Assembly (NCBI GenBank): GCA_034431435.1
Contig: DAOUDG010000085.1
Coordinates: 1-64,000, forward strand
Origin: JAHCIE01 sp034431435
GTDB taxonomy: Bacteria; Chloroflexota; Anaerolineae; Epilineales; JAHCIE01
Length of the DNA: 64,000 bases
Direction: 5' to 3'
Shown here: positions 10,543-18,280 of the stretch, piece after piece
Numbering within the stretch: the stretch's first letter is position 1
How the letters are laid out: the number at the start of each line of letters is the position of its first letter
Made by a program: the position numbers and the translations under genes
Notes under the pieces: model-generated
Told to the model about the DNA's origin: nothing
Seen by the model: only the letters and a program-made list of their open reading frames with translations
Database searches by the model: none

Positions 10543-12282
10543 ATGCGTCTATCGAACCTGTTCGGTCGTACCCTGCGTGACGCGCCTGCCGATGCGGACC
10601 TCACCAGCCATGCCCTGCTCGTTCGCGCCGCCATGATTCGACCCCTGGCCTCGGGCCTGTATGCCTACCTGCCGCTAGGCTGGCGGGTGGTGCAACGCAT
10701 CGAGGCCATTCTGCGCGAGGAGATGGCGACCGTCGGCGCGCAAGAGATGCGCATGCCACTGGTCACACCCGCCGAACTGTGGCAGCGGTCGGGCCGCTGG
10801 ACCAGCGTAGGCGCGGAACTGGTGCGACTGAAGGACCGCGCCGACCGCGACCTTGTGCTGGCGATGACCCACGAGGAGACCATCACCGAGATCGCCCGCT
10901 TCGCCATTCAGTCGTACCGCGATGTACCCGCCGTTGCCTACCACATCCAGGGCAAGATGCGCGATGAGCCGAGGCCGCGCGGCGGGCTGATTCGCATGCG
11001 CGAGTTCTTGATGAAGGACGCCTACTCCTTCCACGCCGACGCCCACGACCTGGATGCTTTCTTTCCCCACATGCGCCGCGCCTATGAGGCGATATTCCGC
11101 CGGGTTGGCCTGACGCCCATCGCCATCGAGGCCCTGTCAGGTATGATGGGCGGCGCTGGCTCGGTGGAGTTCACGCTGGCCCACCCATTGGGTGAGGACC
11201 AGTTTGTGCAGTGCGCCGACTGCAACTACGCGGCCAACACCGAGGTTGCTGTGGCCGACAAGGGCGCGCCTCCCGTCGAGCCTGCGCTGCCTATGGCGCC
11301 GGTTGCCACGCCGGGCGCCGAGACGATCGCCGACCTGGCCCACCTGCTGGACATGCCCCCGGACCGCATTGCCAAGTCGGTCTGGTATATCGCCGAGGGC
11401 GAGACAGGCTTGCGCCTCATCGTGGCCCTCATTCGCGGCGACCTGGACGTGGACGAGCGGCGGCTGGCCGACGCGGCCGAAGCCCAGGCGCTCCGGCCGG
11501 CTACCACCCAGGAGATGGCGCGGGTGGGGGCGGTGGCGGGCTACGCCTCGGCCCTCGGCCTGGACCGTTCGCCGCCCGGCCCCGGCGAGGCGACTCTCCT
11601 TGTCATAGCCGACGACAGCATCCCCGCCACGCCGAATCTGGTGGCGGGAGCCAACGCGCCTGATACCCACTTTCTCAACGTCAACTATGGACGCGACTTC
11701 ACCGCCGATGTCGTGACCAATATCGCCGCGGTGCGCGACGGCGACATCTGCGTTCGCTGTGGTGGGGCGCTGCGGCTGCGGCGGGGCATCGAGTTGGGCC
11801 ACGTCTTCAAGCTCGGTACACGCTACTCCGAGCCGATGGGCGCAACGTACCTCGATCGCGACGGCCGGGCGCTCCCCCTGGTCATGGGTAGCTATGGCAT
11901 CGGGCTGGACCGTCTCATGGCGGCCGTGGTCGAGACCCACCACGACGACTATGGCATCTGCTGGCCCGCCAGCATCGCGCCGGCCGACATTCACCTGGTA
12001 GGGTTGAAGCTCGACGAGACACGCGTCAAGGAGGTGGCCGAAGGACTGTACGCTGACCTGCGCATCGCGGGCTACCGGGTGTTGTACGACGACCGCGCGG
12101 AGAGTCCCGGCGTCAAGTTCGCCGATGCCGACCTGATGGGCGTCCCGCTCCGTCTCACGGTCAGTCCACGCACCGTCCAGCGCGATAGCGTCGAAATCAA
12201 GCCGCGCCGGGGCACACTCGTCGAGACCGTCACCCTGGACGACCTGCACGCCTGGCTCGAAGCCTGGGCGGCCGCGCCGTGA
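10543..12282 (+). CDS. proS: Proline--tRNA ligase, bacterial type with editing domain
   Basis: A 579-residue prolyl-tRNA synthetase. Class II motif 1 region is ASGLYAYLPLGWRV, motif 2 is in MREFLMKDAYSFHAD, and motif 3 is GSYGIGLDRLMAAVVE. Between motifs 2 and 3 lies an inserted YbaK-like editing domain (about 240-385, ADLAHLLDMPPDRIAKSVWY), which marks the prokaryotic-type enzyme. The C-terminus is the anticodon-binding domain (LYADLRIAGYRVLYDDRAES, VPLRLTVSPR). ATG 10543 is chosen: it has AGGAGG 8 nt upstream and starts at the conserved MRLSNLFGRTLR; an upstream in-frame start is not supported. Confidence 0.96.
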   Translation: MRLSNLFGRTLRDAPADADLTSHALLVRAAMIRPLASGLYAYLPLGWRVVQRIEAILREEMATVGAQEMRMPLVTPAELWQRSGRWTSVGAELVRLKDRADRDLVLAMTHEETITEIARFAIQSYRDVPAVAYHIQGKMRDEPRPRGGLIRMREFLMKDAYSFHADAHDLDAFFPHMRRAYEAIFRRVGLTPIAIEALSGMMGGAGSVEFTLAHPLGEDQFVQCADCNYAANTEVAVADKGAPPVEPALPMAPVATPGAETIADLAHLLDMPPDRIAKSVWYIAEGETGLRLIVALIRGDLDVDERRLADAAEAQALRPATTQEMARVGAVAGYASALGLDRSPPGPGEATLLVIADDSIPATPNLVAGANAPDTHFLNVNYGRDFTADVVTNIAAVRDGDICVRCGGALRLRRGIELGHVFKLGTRYSEPMGATYLDRDGRALPLVMGSYGIGLDRLMAAVVETHHDDYGICWPASIAPADIHLVGLKLDETRVKEVAEGLYADLRIAGYRVLYDDRAESPGVKFADADLMGVPLRLTVSPRTVQRDSVEIKPRRGTLVETVTLDDLHAWLEAWAAAP

Positions 12283-12284
12283 CT

Positions 12285-12338
12285 CGTGATACGTGAGGCG
12301 TGAAGACTGTCGAAGCGGCTCGCGCGCCACGTATCACG
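12285..12338. repeat. CGTGANN heptamer repeat with inverted copy
   Basis: Three contiguous 7-mers CGTGATA CGTGAGG CGTGAAG at 12285-12305 begin 2 nt past the proS stop. An inverted copy (CGCCACG TATCACG) lies at 12325-12338, so CACGTATCACG pairs with CGTGATACGTG. Same family as 2789-2854 and 19503-19523. Confidence 0.65.
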
Positions 12339-12369
12339 CATCCGCACCCTCGACATCTCACCAGCTCGA

Positions 12370-13242
12370 ATGAACTCACGCAATCCCTGGCTTCTCGCCG
12401 CGCGCCCGAATACCCTGCCCGCTGCCGTCGTGCCGGTCCTTGTCGGATCGGCGCTGGCCTTTCGCGACGGCGCGTTTCAGCCGCTGGCCGCGCTGGCTGC
12501 CCTGTTCGCTGCCGTGTGCATCCAGATCGGTACCAATCTCGCCAACGACGTCCACGACTTCAGAAAGGGAGCGGATACGGCGCGCGTCGGCCCGACGCGC
12601 GTCACGACGGCCGGGCTGCTCGCGCCGGAGGCCGTCGAGCGGGGGATGTGGCTGGTCTTTGGCCTGGCGGCGCTGGCGGGGCTATATCTGGTCTATGTCG
12701 GCGGCTGGCCCATTGTGCTCATCGGCGTGGCATCCATCCTGGCTGGCGTGGCCTACACGGCGGGACCATTTCCCCTGGGCTATAACGGGCTGGGTGACCT
12801 GTTCGTGTTTCTGTTCTTCGGCCTGGCTGGCGTGATGGGCACGTACTACGTGCAGGCTCTCGCTGTGACCTGGCCCGCCTTCCTGGCCGCCATTCCCGTC
12901 GGCGCGCTGACCACCAACGTCATCGTCGTCAACAACGTCCGCGACGCCGATACCGACCGGGCGGTAGGTAAGCGCACCCTGGCCGTGCTGCTGGGGCGCA
13001 TCGTCGCCCGCGCCGAGTACGCGCTGCTGGTGGCCGTCGCCTATCTCACACCCCTCGCGCTGTGGCTGGGTTTCGGCCTGCCGGTGTGGACGCTGTTGCC
13101 GTGGGTCACGCTCCCCTGGGCGGTCAGCCTGACGCGCATGGTGTACACGGTGCTGGGGCCTGGCCTCAACAAGGCCCTGGTTGGGACGGCGCGGTTGCTG
13201 GCCGTGTTCGGCGCTCTGTTTGCCCTCGGTTTCCTGCTCTGA
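12370..13242 (+). CDS. menA: 1,4-dihydroxy-2-naphthoate polyprenyltransferase MenA
   Basis: A 290-residue UbiA-superfamily prenyltransferase with about eight to nine membrane helices. It attaches the isoprenoid tail in menaquinone synthesis. The N-terminus is MenA-like (NPWLLAARPNTLPAAVVPVL). The first aspartate-rich region is NLANDVHDFRKGAD, and the second is NNVRDADTDRAVGKRTLAV, where prenyl diphosphate and Mg2+ bind. PTRVTTAGLL between them is also typical. Start ATG 12370 has only a weak ribosome site. It implies menaquinone-based electron transport. Confidence 0.93.
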   Translation: MNSRNPWLLAARPNTLPAAVVPVLVGSALAFRDGAFQPLAALAALFAAVCIQIGTNLANDVHDFRKGADTARVGPTRVTTAGLLAPEAVERGMWLVFGLAALAGLYLVYVGGWPIVLIGVASILAGVAYTAGPFPLGYNGLGDLFVFLFFGLAGVMGTYYVQALAVTWPAFLAAIPVGALTTNVIVVNNVRDADTDRAVGKRTLAVLLGRIVARAEYALLVAVAYLTPLALWLGFGLPVWTLLPWVTLPWAVSLTRMVYTVLGPGLNKALVGTARLLAVFGALFALGFLL

Positions 13243-13351
13243 GGGAAGGCTTTGACAGGCGGCACAGGATTACCACAATTAGGGCTGCCATTCCCGTCCG
13301 CCTGGCCAGTGCGTTGGCCCTGTTCAGCTGCTCCATCTGCGGAGGTGTGTA

Positions 13352-14113
13352 ATGCGCTTCGTTGATCTGTCGACGACGATTGGCCCCAGCCCGGCGGGGA
13401 CGCCGCCCTTCATCCGCACCGACATCCAGTACGACGGCCATCAGGTGGGCGCGCAGGTGATTCAGTCGCTGTTCCAGGTTCCCCCCGCCCTGTTGCGTGA
13501 TGGCGAGGGCTGGGCTGTCGAGACTTTCACCCGCTTCGGCAGTCACGACTCCACCCACGTCGACGCGCCCTGGCACTACAACAGCCATGTCCAGGGGGAG
13601 CGCGCCCAGACCATCGACGAACTGCCTCTAGACCTGTTCTTTGGCGACGGCGTGGTGCTCGATATGCGCCATAAGGCCAGGGGCGACGCGATGACGGTCG
13701 CGGATGTCATGTCGGAGTTGGCGCGTATCGGCTACACCCTCAAGGCTCGCGACATTGTGCTGGTACGGACCGGCTGCGACGCCTTCTACGGCCAGCCCGA
13801 CTACATGTTCCACGGCTGTGGCGTGACGGCCGAGGCGACGCGCTGGCTGTACGAGCACGGCATCCGTGTGATGGGCATCGACGCCTGGGGCTGGGACGCA
13901 CCGCTGGACGTGGAAGCCCGCGACGCGCTGACTCGCCGCGAGCCGGGTATTTTCTGGGCGGCGCATCAGGTGGATCTGCCCTACTGCCAGATCGAGCGGC
14001 TGATGAACCTCGGTGCGCTGCCGCCCTTCGGCTTCAAGGTGGTCTGTTTCCCGCTCAAGATTCAGGGCGGCAGCGCCGGTCCCACCCGCGCCGTGGCGAT
14101 GCTGGATGATTGA
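13352..14113 (+). CDS. Cyclase-family / kynurenine formamidase-like metal hydrolase
   Basis: A 253-residue member of the cyclase family (PF04199), metal-dependent amidohydrolases that include bacterial kynurenine formamidase. The metal motif is visible (GSHDSTHVDAPWHYN, the family HxGTHxDAPxH pattern with Ser in place of Gly), and the core runs on through DIVLVRTGCDAFYG and GIRVMGIDAWGWDAP. Start ATG 13352 follows GGAGGTG. It is the first gene of a tight set with an FAH-family hydrolase (12-nt gap) and two small membrane proteins. A ring- or amide-opening step followed by FAH hydrolysis is plausible, but the substrate is unknown; no other tryptophan-catabolism gene is near. Confidence 0.82.
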   Translation: MRFVDLSTTIGPSPAGTPPFIRTDIQYDGHQVGAQVIQSLFQVPPALLRDGEGWAVETFTRFGSHDSTHVDAPWHYNSHVQGERAQTIDELPLDLFFGDGVVLDMRHKARGDAMTVADVMSELARIGYTLKARDIVLVRTGCDAFYGQPDYMFHGCGVTAEATRWLYEHGIRVMGIDAWGWDAPLDVEARDALTRREPGIFWAAHQVDLPYCQIERLMNLGALPPFGFKVVCFPLKIQGGSAGPTRAVAMLDD

Positions 14114-14125
14114 CAGGAGGCAACC

Positions 14126-15139
14126 ATGCGACTGCGACGTGTGACCACGCCCGATGGCCCTTCGGTTGCCATCTGGCACGCCGAGCGCTGGGTTCCACTA
14201 CGCGCGGCTCTGGCCGTCAGCGCCGCGCAGGGGCGCAGCCTGCCACCGATCCTTGCCGCGAGTGTCGATAACGTCGTGGCCTGCCTCAGCGGCGGCGAGC
14301 GCTTCCGCGAGCAGGCGCTGACCGTCCTCGAAAGCGTGCGAGACGAGGACTTTGGCGGCGACTTCGACCCTCAGCCCCAGTTGCCATTCCAGCCCCTGTC
14401 GTTCCGCGACTTCATGCTCTACGAGCAGCACGTCATCGACGCCAGTCGCGGCATGGTGCGGCGCTTCATGCCCCAACTGGCCGACGCGCTGGCCGCCTAT
14501 GAGGCCCAGACCGGCGAGCCGCACCCTGAGCTGCGTCCCAAGCCGCTCTGGTATCAGCAGCCGATCTACTACGTCGGCAATCACTTGAGCTTCATCCCCG
14601 ATGGCGCGCTGGTCCCCTGGCCGCCCTATACCCAGGCGCTCGACTACGAGCTAGAATTGGGGGTCGTCATCGCCCAACCGTTGCGCAATGCGACGCCGGA
14701 GCAGGCGCAGGCTGCTATTGGCGGCTTCGTCGTCGTCAACGACTTCAGCGCGCGGGACGTGCAGTACCCTGAGATGACCAGCGGCTTTGGCCCCGTCAAG
14801 GCGAAGAACTTTGCCACCAGCATGAGCGCGGTGGTCATTACGCCGGACGAGATACTGCCGTACCTGGACGACCTGATTGCCGAGGTGCGCGTCAATGGCG
14901 CGGTGTGGGGCACGGGGCGTACAGCAGGCCGCCGCTACAGCCTGGGGGAGATGGTAGCCCACGCTGCCCTGGGCGAGAGCCTGCAGCCCGGCGAGTTGCT
15001 GGCGACGGGCACCATCCCCGGCTGTAGCGGTATGGAGACCGGGCAGTGGCTGTCCGCTGGCGACGAGATCCTCCTTACCCTCGACCGCGTTGGCACGCTG
15101 CGCAACGTCATCGGGCAGCCGGAGGCGTCTCCATCATGA
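14126..15139 (+). CDS. Fumarylacetoacetate hydrolase (FAH)-family protein
   Basis: A 337-residue protein. The C-terminal FAH fold is clear: DYELELGVVI gives the Glu-x-Glu metal ligands, VNDFSARDVQ the next Asp, and LATGTIPGCSGMETGQWL the closing loop. Homologues hydrolyse C-C bonds in acylpyruvates or decarboxylate/isomerise aromatic ring-cleavage products. About 120 N-terminal residues precede the core, as in the long fumarylacetoacetase-like members. ATG 14126 has AGGAGG. It follows the cyclase-family gene by 12 nt and overlaps the next gene by ATGA, so the four genes look like one transcript. Confidence 0.87.
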   Translation: MRLRRVTTPDGPSVAIWHAERWVPLRAALAVSAAQGRSLPPILAASVDNVVACLSGGERFREQALTVLESVRDEDFGGDFDPQPQLPFQPLSFRDFMLYEQHVIDASRGMVRRFMPQLADALAAYEAQTGEPHPELRPKPLWYQQPIYYVGNHLSFIPDGALVPWPPYTQALDYELELGVVIAQPLRNATPEQAQAAIGGFVVVNDFSARDVQYPEMTSGFGPVKAKNFATSMSAVVITPDEILPYLDDLIAEVRVNGAVWGTGRTAGRRYSLGEMVAHAALGESLQPGELLATGTIPGCSGMETGQWLSAGDEILLTLDRVGTLRNVIGQPEASPS

Positions 15140-15597
15140 TCTCACAGGCGCGAGTCATCATCCGCACGGCGCTGGCCTATCTCGTGGCGGCAACCCTGCT
15201 GGGGGCTGGCCTGTTGCTCAACCAGGCCATGGGGGTCAGCGCCGCGCTCTTCGCGCTCCAGCCCGTCTTCTACCACCTGCTGACCATCGGCTGGCTGACC
15301 CAGCTCATTTTCGGCGTCGCGGTGTGGATGTTCCCGGCTGCCTCGCGGGAGCAGCCGCATGGTAACCCGCGCCTGACGTGGCTGGCGTATGCTGCCCTCA
15401 ACGCCGGCCTGCTACTGCGCGTCGTCGCCGAGCCGTGGCTCGCCTGGTCGCCTGGGCCGTGGCTCGGCGGCGCGCTGGCCCTGTCCGCCCTGCTGCAAGT
15501 CATCGGCGTGTGGCTGTTCATTGGCCTGCTGTGGCCGCGCGTCAAGCCCCGGCCCACGCCGCCCCGCCGCCGCCCCGATACCGGGGAGGCCGGCTGA
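15136..15597 (+). CDS. Four-helix membrane protein, haem-copper oxidase helix-II-like (copy 1)
   Basis: A 153-residue protein with about four membrane helices. The segment YHLLTIGWLTQLIFGVAVW followed by MFP resembles helix II of cbb3/NO-reductase-type catalytic subunits, where a His before a GW holds low-spin haem. ATG 15136 overlaps the stop of the FAH gene (ATGA) and has GGAGG 10 nt upstream, so the long in-frame upstream extension is not used. Length is far too short for a whole oxidase subunit. The next gene is a paralogue with the same layout. Haem binding is an inference from one motif. Confidence 0.7.
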   Translation: MISQARVIIRTALAYLVAATLLGAGLLLNQAMGVSAALFALQPVFYHLLTIGWLTQLIFGVAVWMFPAASREQPHGNPRLTWLAYAALNAGLLLRVVAEPWLAWSPGPWLGGALALSALLQVIGVWLFIGLLWPRVKPRPTPPRRRPDTGEAG

Positions 15598-16073
15598 TGC
15601 CCACCGCGAGTCGCTGGTTTGTGAGGGCCGCGCTGGTGTGGCTGGGTGTGGGCTTCACGCTGGCCGGGTTGATGCTTGCCAACAAGGGGCTGCCGCTGAA
15701 CGGCTGGTGGTGGACGTGGCGGCTCGCCCACGTCCAGATGCTACTCATGGGTTGGATGGTCCAACTCGCGGCGGGCGTGGCGTACTGGATTCTGCCGCGC
15801 CTCGGCGGCGGCTCACGGGGTCGCGAGGGGCTGGCCTGGGTCACGTTCGTCGCCCTCAATTCCGCCGTCTTACTGGCCGCCCTGCGCGACCCACTGGCGA
15901 GCGCCGTTGGGCCGACGACGGCCGCGCTTCTGTCGGGGGCCGCTGCCGTCCTCTACGTGGTGGCCGCCGCCGCGTACGCCGCCCTCATCTGGCCGCGCGT
16001 CATCCCGCTGCCCCAGTTCTCCGAGGCCGACCTGGCTGCGCTGCGTCGCCGCGCCCAGGAGCCACCCCAGTGA
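15597..16073 (+). CDS. Four-helix membrane protein, haem-copper oxidase helix-II-like (copy 2)
   Basis: A 158-residue paralogue of the preceding gene. The aligned core is AHVQMLLMGWMVQLAAGVAY plus WILPRLGG, very close to helix II of CcoN/NorB-like proteins (His, GW, GVAY, LPR). The shared pattern after it (ALN...LL...DP/EP) shows tandem duplication. The start overlaps the previous stop as TGATG, with GGGGAGG upstream. The two may pair in the membrane. The C-terminus is a short soluble tail rich in Arg and Glu. Confidence 0.7.
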   Translation: MPTASRWFVRAALVWLGVGFTLAGLMLANKGLPLNGWWWTWRLAHVQMLLMGWMVQLAAGVAYWILPRLGGGSRGREGLAWVTFVALNSAVLLAALRDPLASAVGPTTAALLSGAAAVLYVVAAAAYAALIWPRVIPLPQFSEADLAALRRRAQEPPQ

Positions 16074-16112
16074 GCAGGCTCAGACAGCGTGCCGATTTCC
16101 CTCCCTCCGGCG

Positions 16113-16128
16113 TTACTAACTATAGTAA
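16113..16128 (+). promoter_or_regulatory. AT-rich palindrome upstream of the subtilase gene
   Basis: TTACTA, 4 nt, TAGTAA form a perfect 6-bp inverted repeat in otherwise GC-rich DNA, 30-45 nt upstream of the protease start. It contains a TATAGT -10-like hexamer at 16121-16126. It is a candidate promoter/operator; no good -35 is seen. Confidence 0.35.
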
Positions 16129-16157
16129 TCATCAGTCTTCTCTCGCGGAGCCGTGCC

Positions 16158-18089
16158 ATGCGCTTTGCTCGTCGTTCCCTGGTTTTGCCCCTGCTCGTTG
16201 CCCTGTCGCTGCTGAGTGTGGCCATCGCAGCGGCGCAATCGCCGACTGCGGGGCCAGATGTCGCCGCTGGCGTGAACAAGGCGCTGGTTGCCCAGGGCAA
16301 GGCGCGCGTGCTCATCGCGCTACGCGACCCGCTGTCGGCCAAAGCGCCCATTGCTGATCGCGCCGCCGTCGTCGCCCAGACACAGGCCGCCGTTCGGGCC
16401 GCCGTCCCGCCCGGCGAGATGCAGGTGTTGCGCCAGTATACCTACGTGCCCGCCCTGGCCGCTATCATCACCCCGTCCGCCCTGACGACGCTGCAAGGCC
16501 GCCCCGAGGTCGATGCGATTCACCTGGATGAACCATCCCAGGCCCATCTGGGCGATAGTGTGGCCGCCCTCGGCGCGGATCAGGTGCGCGCCGTCTATGG
16601 GCTGACCGGTCAGGGTATTGGCGTGGCGATTCTCGATAGCGGGGTCGACGCGAGTCACCCCGATCTGAGCAGCGATATCATCGCCCAGCACTGCTTCACG
16701 AGCGCGGGCTGCCCGCCCGGCAACACCGACGAGGGCGCCAGCGCGCCGGATGTCAACGGCCACGGGACGAACGTGGCCGGAATCATCACCAGCGACGGCA
16801 TTGTGGCGCCGACGGGCTTCGCGCCGAAGGCCAGGATCGTGGCTATTCGCGTCCTCGACGCGCAGGGCACGGGCTGGGTGTCCGATTGGGTGGCGGGGCT
16901 GGATTGGGTCGTGGGGCAGGCGGCGACGCATAACATCCGTATCGTCAACCTGAGCCTGGGGACGTATGCGTCGTATGCCGGCACGTGCGACGCGGAGCTA
17001 CCCACGGTGGCGTCGGCCGTCGCCCTTGCGAACGCCCAGGGTATTGCCGTCTTCGCCTCAAGTGGTAACGGCGGCTCGGCCACGAGTCTCAGCGCGCCCG
17101 CCTGCAACAGTGGTGTCATCGCGGTAGGCGCAACCTACGACTCGAATCTGGGCCGCGAGCCGGACGCCAACACGTACTCCGACATTTTCGGCAGCGGCTG
17201 GCCGGCCTGTTCCGACGCCGCGACCAGCCTGCAAACGATAGCCTGCTTCACCAACAGCAATAGCAAGCTGTCGATGCTTGCGCCTGGCTCGCGCATCACG
17301 TCCACTGGGCTGGGTGGCGGCGTGGCGACCTACGTCGGCACCTCGCAGGCGTCGCCCTCGGCGGCCGGCGTTGCCGCGCTGCTGCTCCAGGCGCGCCCAT
17401 CCCTCACGCCGGCGCAGCTCGAAGCGTTGATGCGTTCCACTGGCACGCCGTTGACAGATACCAGGAATGGGTTGCACATCCCTCTCATCCACGCCTTGAA
17501 GGCGGCGCAGTCGCTCCAGCCGACGCCCACGCCTACCGCGATACCCACAGCCACCCCGACGCCCGCTGTGCGGGTTGTGTCGGGGCGCGTGGACCTCCAG
17601 GGACGCAGCAGTGACGCCGGGATTCAGGTGCAGATTGGCGCGCAGCAGGTCATCACCCCGCCCGATGGTAGCTACTCCGTGGCGATGCCCCCTGGCGCCT
17701 ACAGCGTGACCGCCAGCCGGACGGGCTATCTCGGCAGTGCGACGCGGGTGGTGGTCGACGGTCTTGCCAACGTCACGGTGCCTCTCCTGACCCTGCGCGG
17801 CGGGGACGCCAATGGCGACGGCAGTATCAACCTGTTCGATCTGGTGATGGTATCGTCGAACTACGGAGTGAGCGCCCCGCCTGCCGACAGTCGCGCCGAC
17901 GTGAACGGCGATGGCACAGTTGGCCTGGGGGACCTGGTGCTCGTAGCGTCGAACTACGGCCTGGTGGGAAGCCAGCCGTGGGGGATGAAGAGCGAGGAGC
18001 AGGGAGCGGGGGGCGGAGAGCAGGGAGCAGGGCGCGTGGAGCGTGGGGCGGGGAGCGGGGAGCGGGGCGCAAAGGGCAATGGGCGATAA
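16158..18089 (+). CDS. Secreted S8-family subtilase with dockerin type I repeats
   Basis: A 643-residue secreted serine protease. A signal peptide (about 1-31, MRFARRSLVLPLLVALSLLS and onward) and an inhibitor-I9-like propeptide precede the catalytic domain. The triad is D160 (ILDSGVDASHPDL), H202 (NGHGTNVAGI) and S396 (GTSQASPSAAG). A TPTPTAIPTATPTP linker leads to a carboxypeptidase-regulatory-like beta domain, then two dockerin-type Ca-binding repeats (DANGDGSINLFDLVMVSSNY and DVNGDGTVGLGDLVLVASNY, about 549-605). The last ~30 residues are a 7-residue-periodic Gly/Glu/Arg tail encoded by a 7-bp DNA repeat. ATG 16158 has GGAG and starts the signal peptide; an earlier in-frame start adds nothing. 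Confidence 0.92.
   Translation: MRFARRSLVLPLLVALSLLSVAIAAAQSPTAGPDVAAGVNKALVAQGKARVLIALRDPLSAKAPIADRAAVVAQTQAAVRAAVPPGEMQVLRQYTYVPALAAIITPSALTTLQGRPEVDAIHLDEPSQAHLGDSVAALGADQVRAVYGLTGQGIGVAILDSGVDASHPDLSSDIIAQHCFTSAGCPPGNTDEGASAPDVNGHGTNVAGIITSDGIVAPTGFAPKARIVAIRVLDAQGTGWVSDWVAGLDWVVGQAATHNIRIVNLSLGTYASYAGTCDAELPTVASAVALANAQGIAVFASSGNGGSATSLSAPACNSGVIAVGATYDSNLGREPDANTYSDIFGSGWPACSDAATSLQTIACFTNSNSKLSMLAPGSRITSTGLGGGVATYVGTSQASPSAAGVAALLLQARPSLTPAQLEALMRSTGTPLTDTRNGLHIPLIHALKAAQSLQPTPTPTAIPTATPTPAVRVVSGRVDLQGRSSDAGIQVQIGAQQVITPPDGSYSVAMPPGAYSVTASRTGYLGSATRVVVDGLANVTVPLLTLRGGDANGDGSINLFDLVMVSSNYGVSAPPADSRADVNGDGTVGLGDLVLVASNYGLVGSQPWGMKSEEQGAGGGEQGAGRVERGAGSGERGAKGNGR
17995..18085 (+). repeat. 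13-copy heptanucleotide tandem array (GGGAGCR type)
   Basis: Thirteen contiguous 7-mers run without a gap: AGGAGCA, GGGAGCG, GGGGGCG, GAGAGCA, GGGAGCA, GGGCGCG, TGGAGCG, TGGGGCG, GGGAGCG twice, GGGCGCA, AAGGGCA, ATGGGCG. All end in GCR. The array lies inside the 3' end of the subtilase gene and makes its protein tail periodic in 7 residues (EQGAGGG, EQGAGRV, ERGAGSG, ERGAKGN). It resembles the short tandemly repeated heptanucleotides known in cyanobacteria. Confidence 0.85.
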
Positions 18090-18188
18090 ATGGAGGGCTG
18101 TCACGCTGGTTGCGCCCGCTACAAGGCGGTGGTGGTCGGGTCCGCGAGCGACCAGGTGACCGTCTACCTCCAGATCTACAACACATGA
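18090..18188 (+). CDS. 32-residue ORF, possible gene remnant
   Basis: It encodes MEGCHAGCARYKAVVVG and ends VTVYLQIYNT. It starts right where the heptamer array ends and has no convincing ribosome site of its own. The hydrophobic beta-like end looks like the C-terminus of a longer protein cut off by the repeat. The stop overlaps the next small ORF as ATGA. Function unknown; it may not be translated. Confidence 0.3.
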   Translation: MEGCHAGCARYKAVVVGSASDQVTVYLQIYNT

Positions 18189-18280
18189 GCTTCCAGGATT
18201 ACCTTCGACGAGGCAATGGTCAGTTCATCAGTCAGGCTGTGGCTGGGCAGGCGCCAGCCAGCGAGGAGGCCGTAGCATGA
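18185..18280 (+). CDS. 31-residue ORF linking to the lipoprotein gene
   Basis: MSFQDYLRRGNGQFISQAVA then GQAPASEEAVA. Its ATG overlaps the previous stop and its TGA overlaps the ATG of the lipoprotein gene at 18277, so three ORFs are joined by ATGA junctions. The AGGAGG for the downstream gene lies in its end. Not recognised; it could be a small peptide or a coupling leader. Confidence 0.35.
   Translation: MSFQDYLRRGNGQFISQAVAGQAPASEEAVA

Noticed and set aside
11137..12330. 397-codon minus frame opposite proS
   Set aside because: Shadow frame; the plus strand carries complete prolyl-tRNA synthetase motifs.
13251..13280. Possible promoter TTGACA-17-ACAATT before the cyclase-family gene
   Set aside because: The -35 is perfect but the -10 matches only half of the consensus; not listed as a feature.
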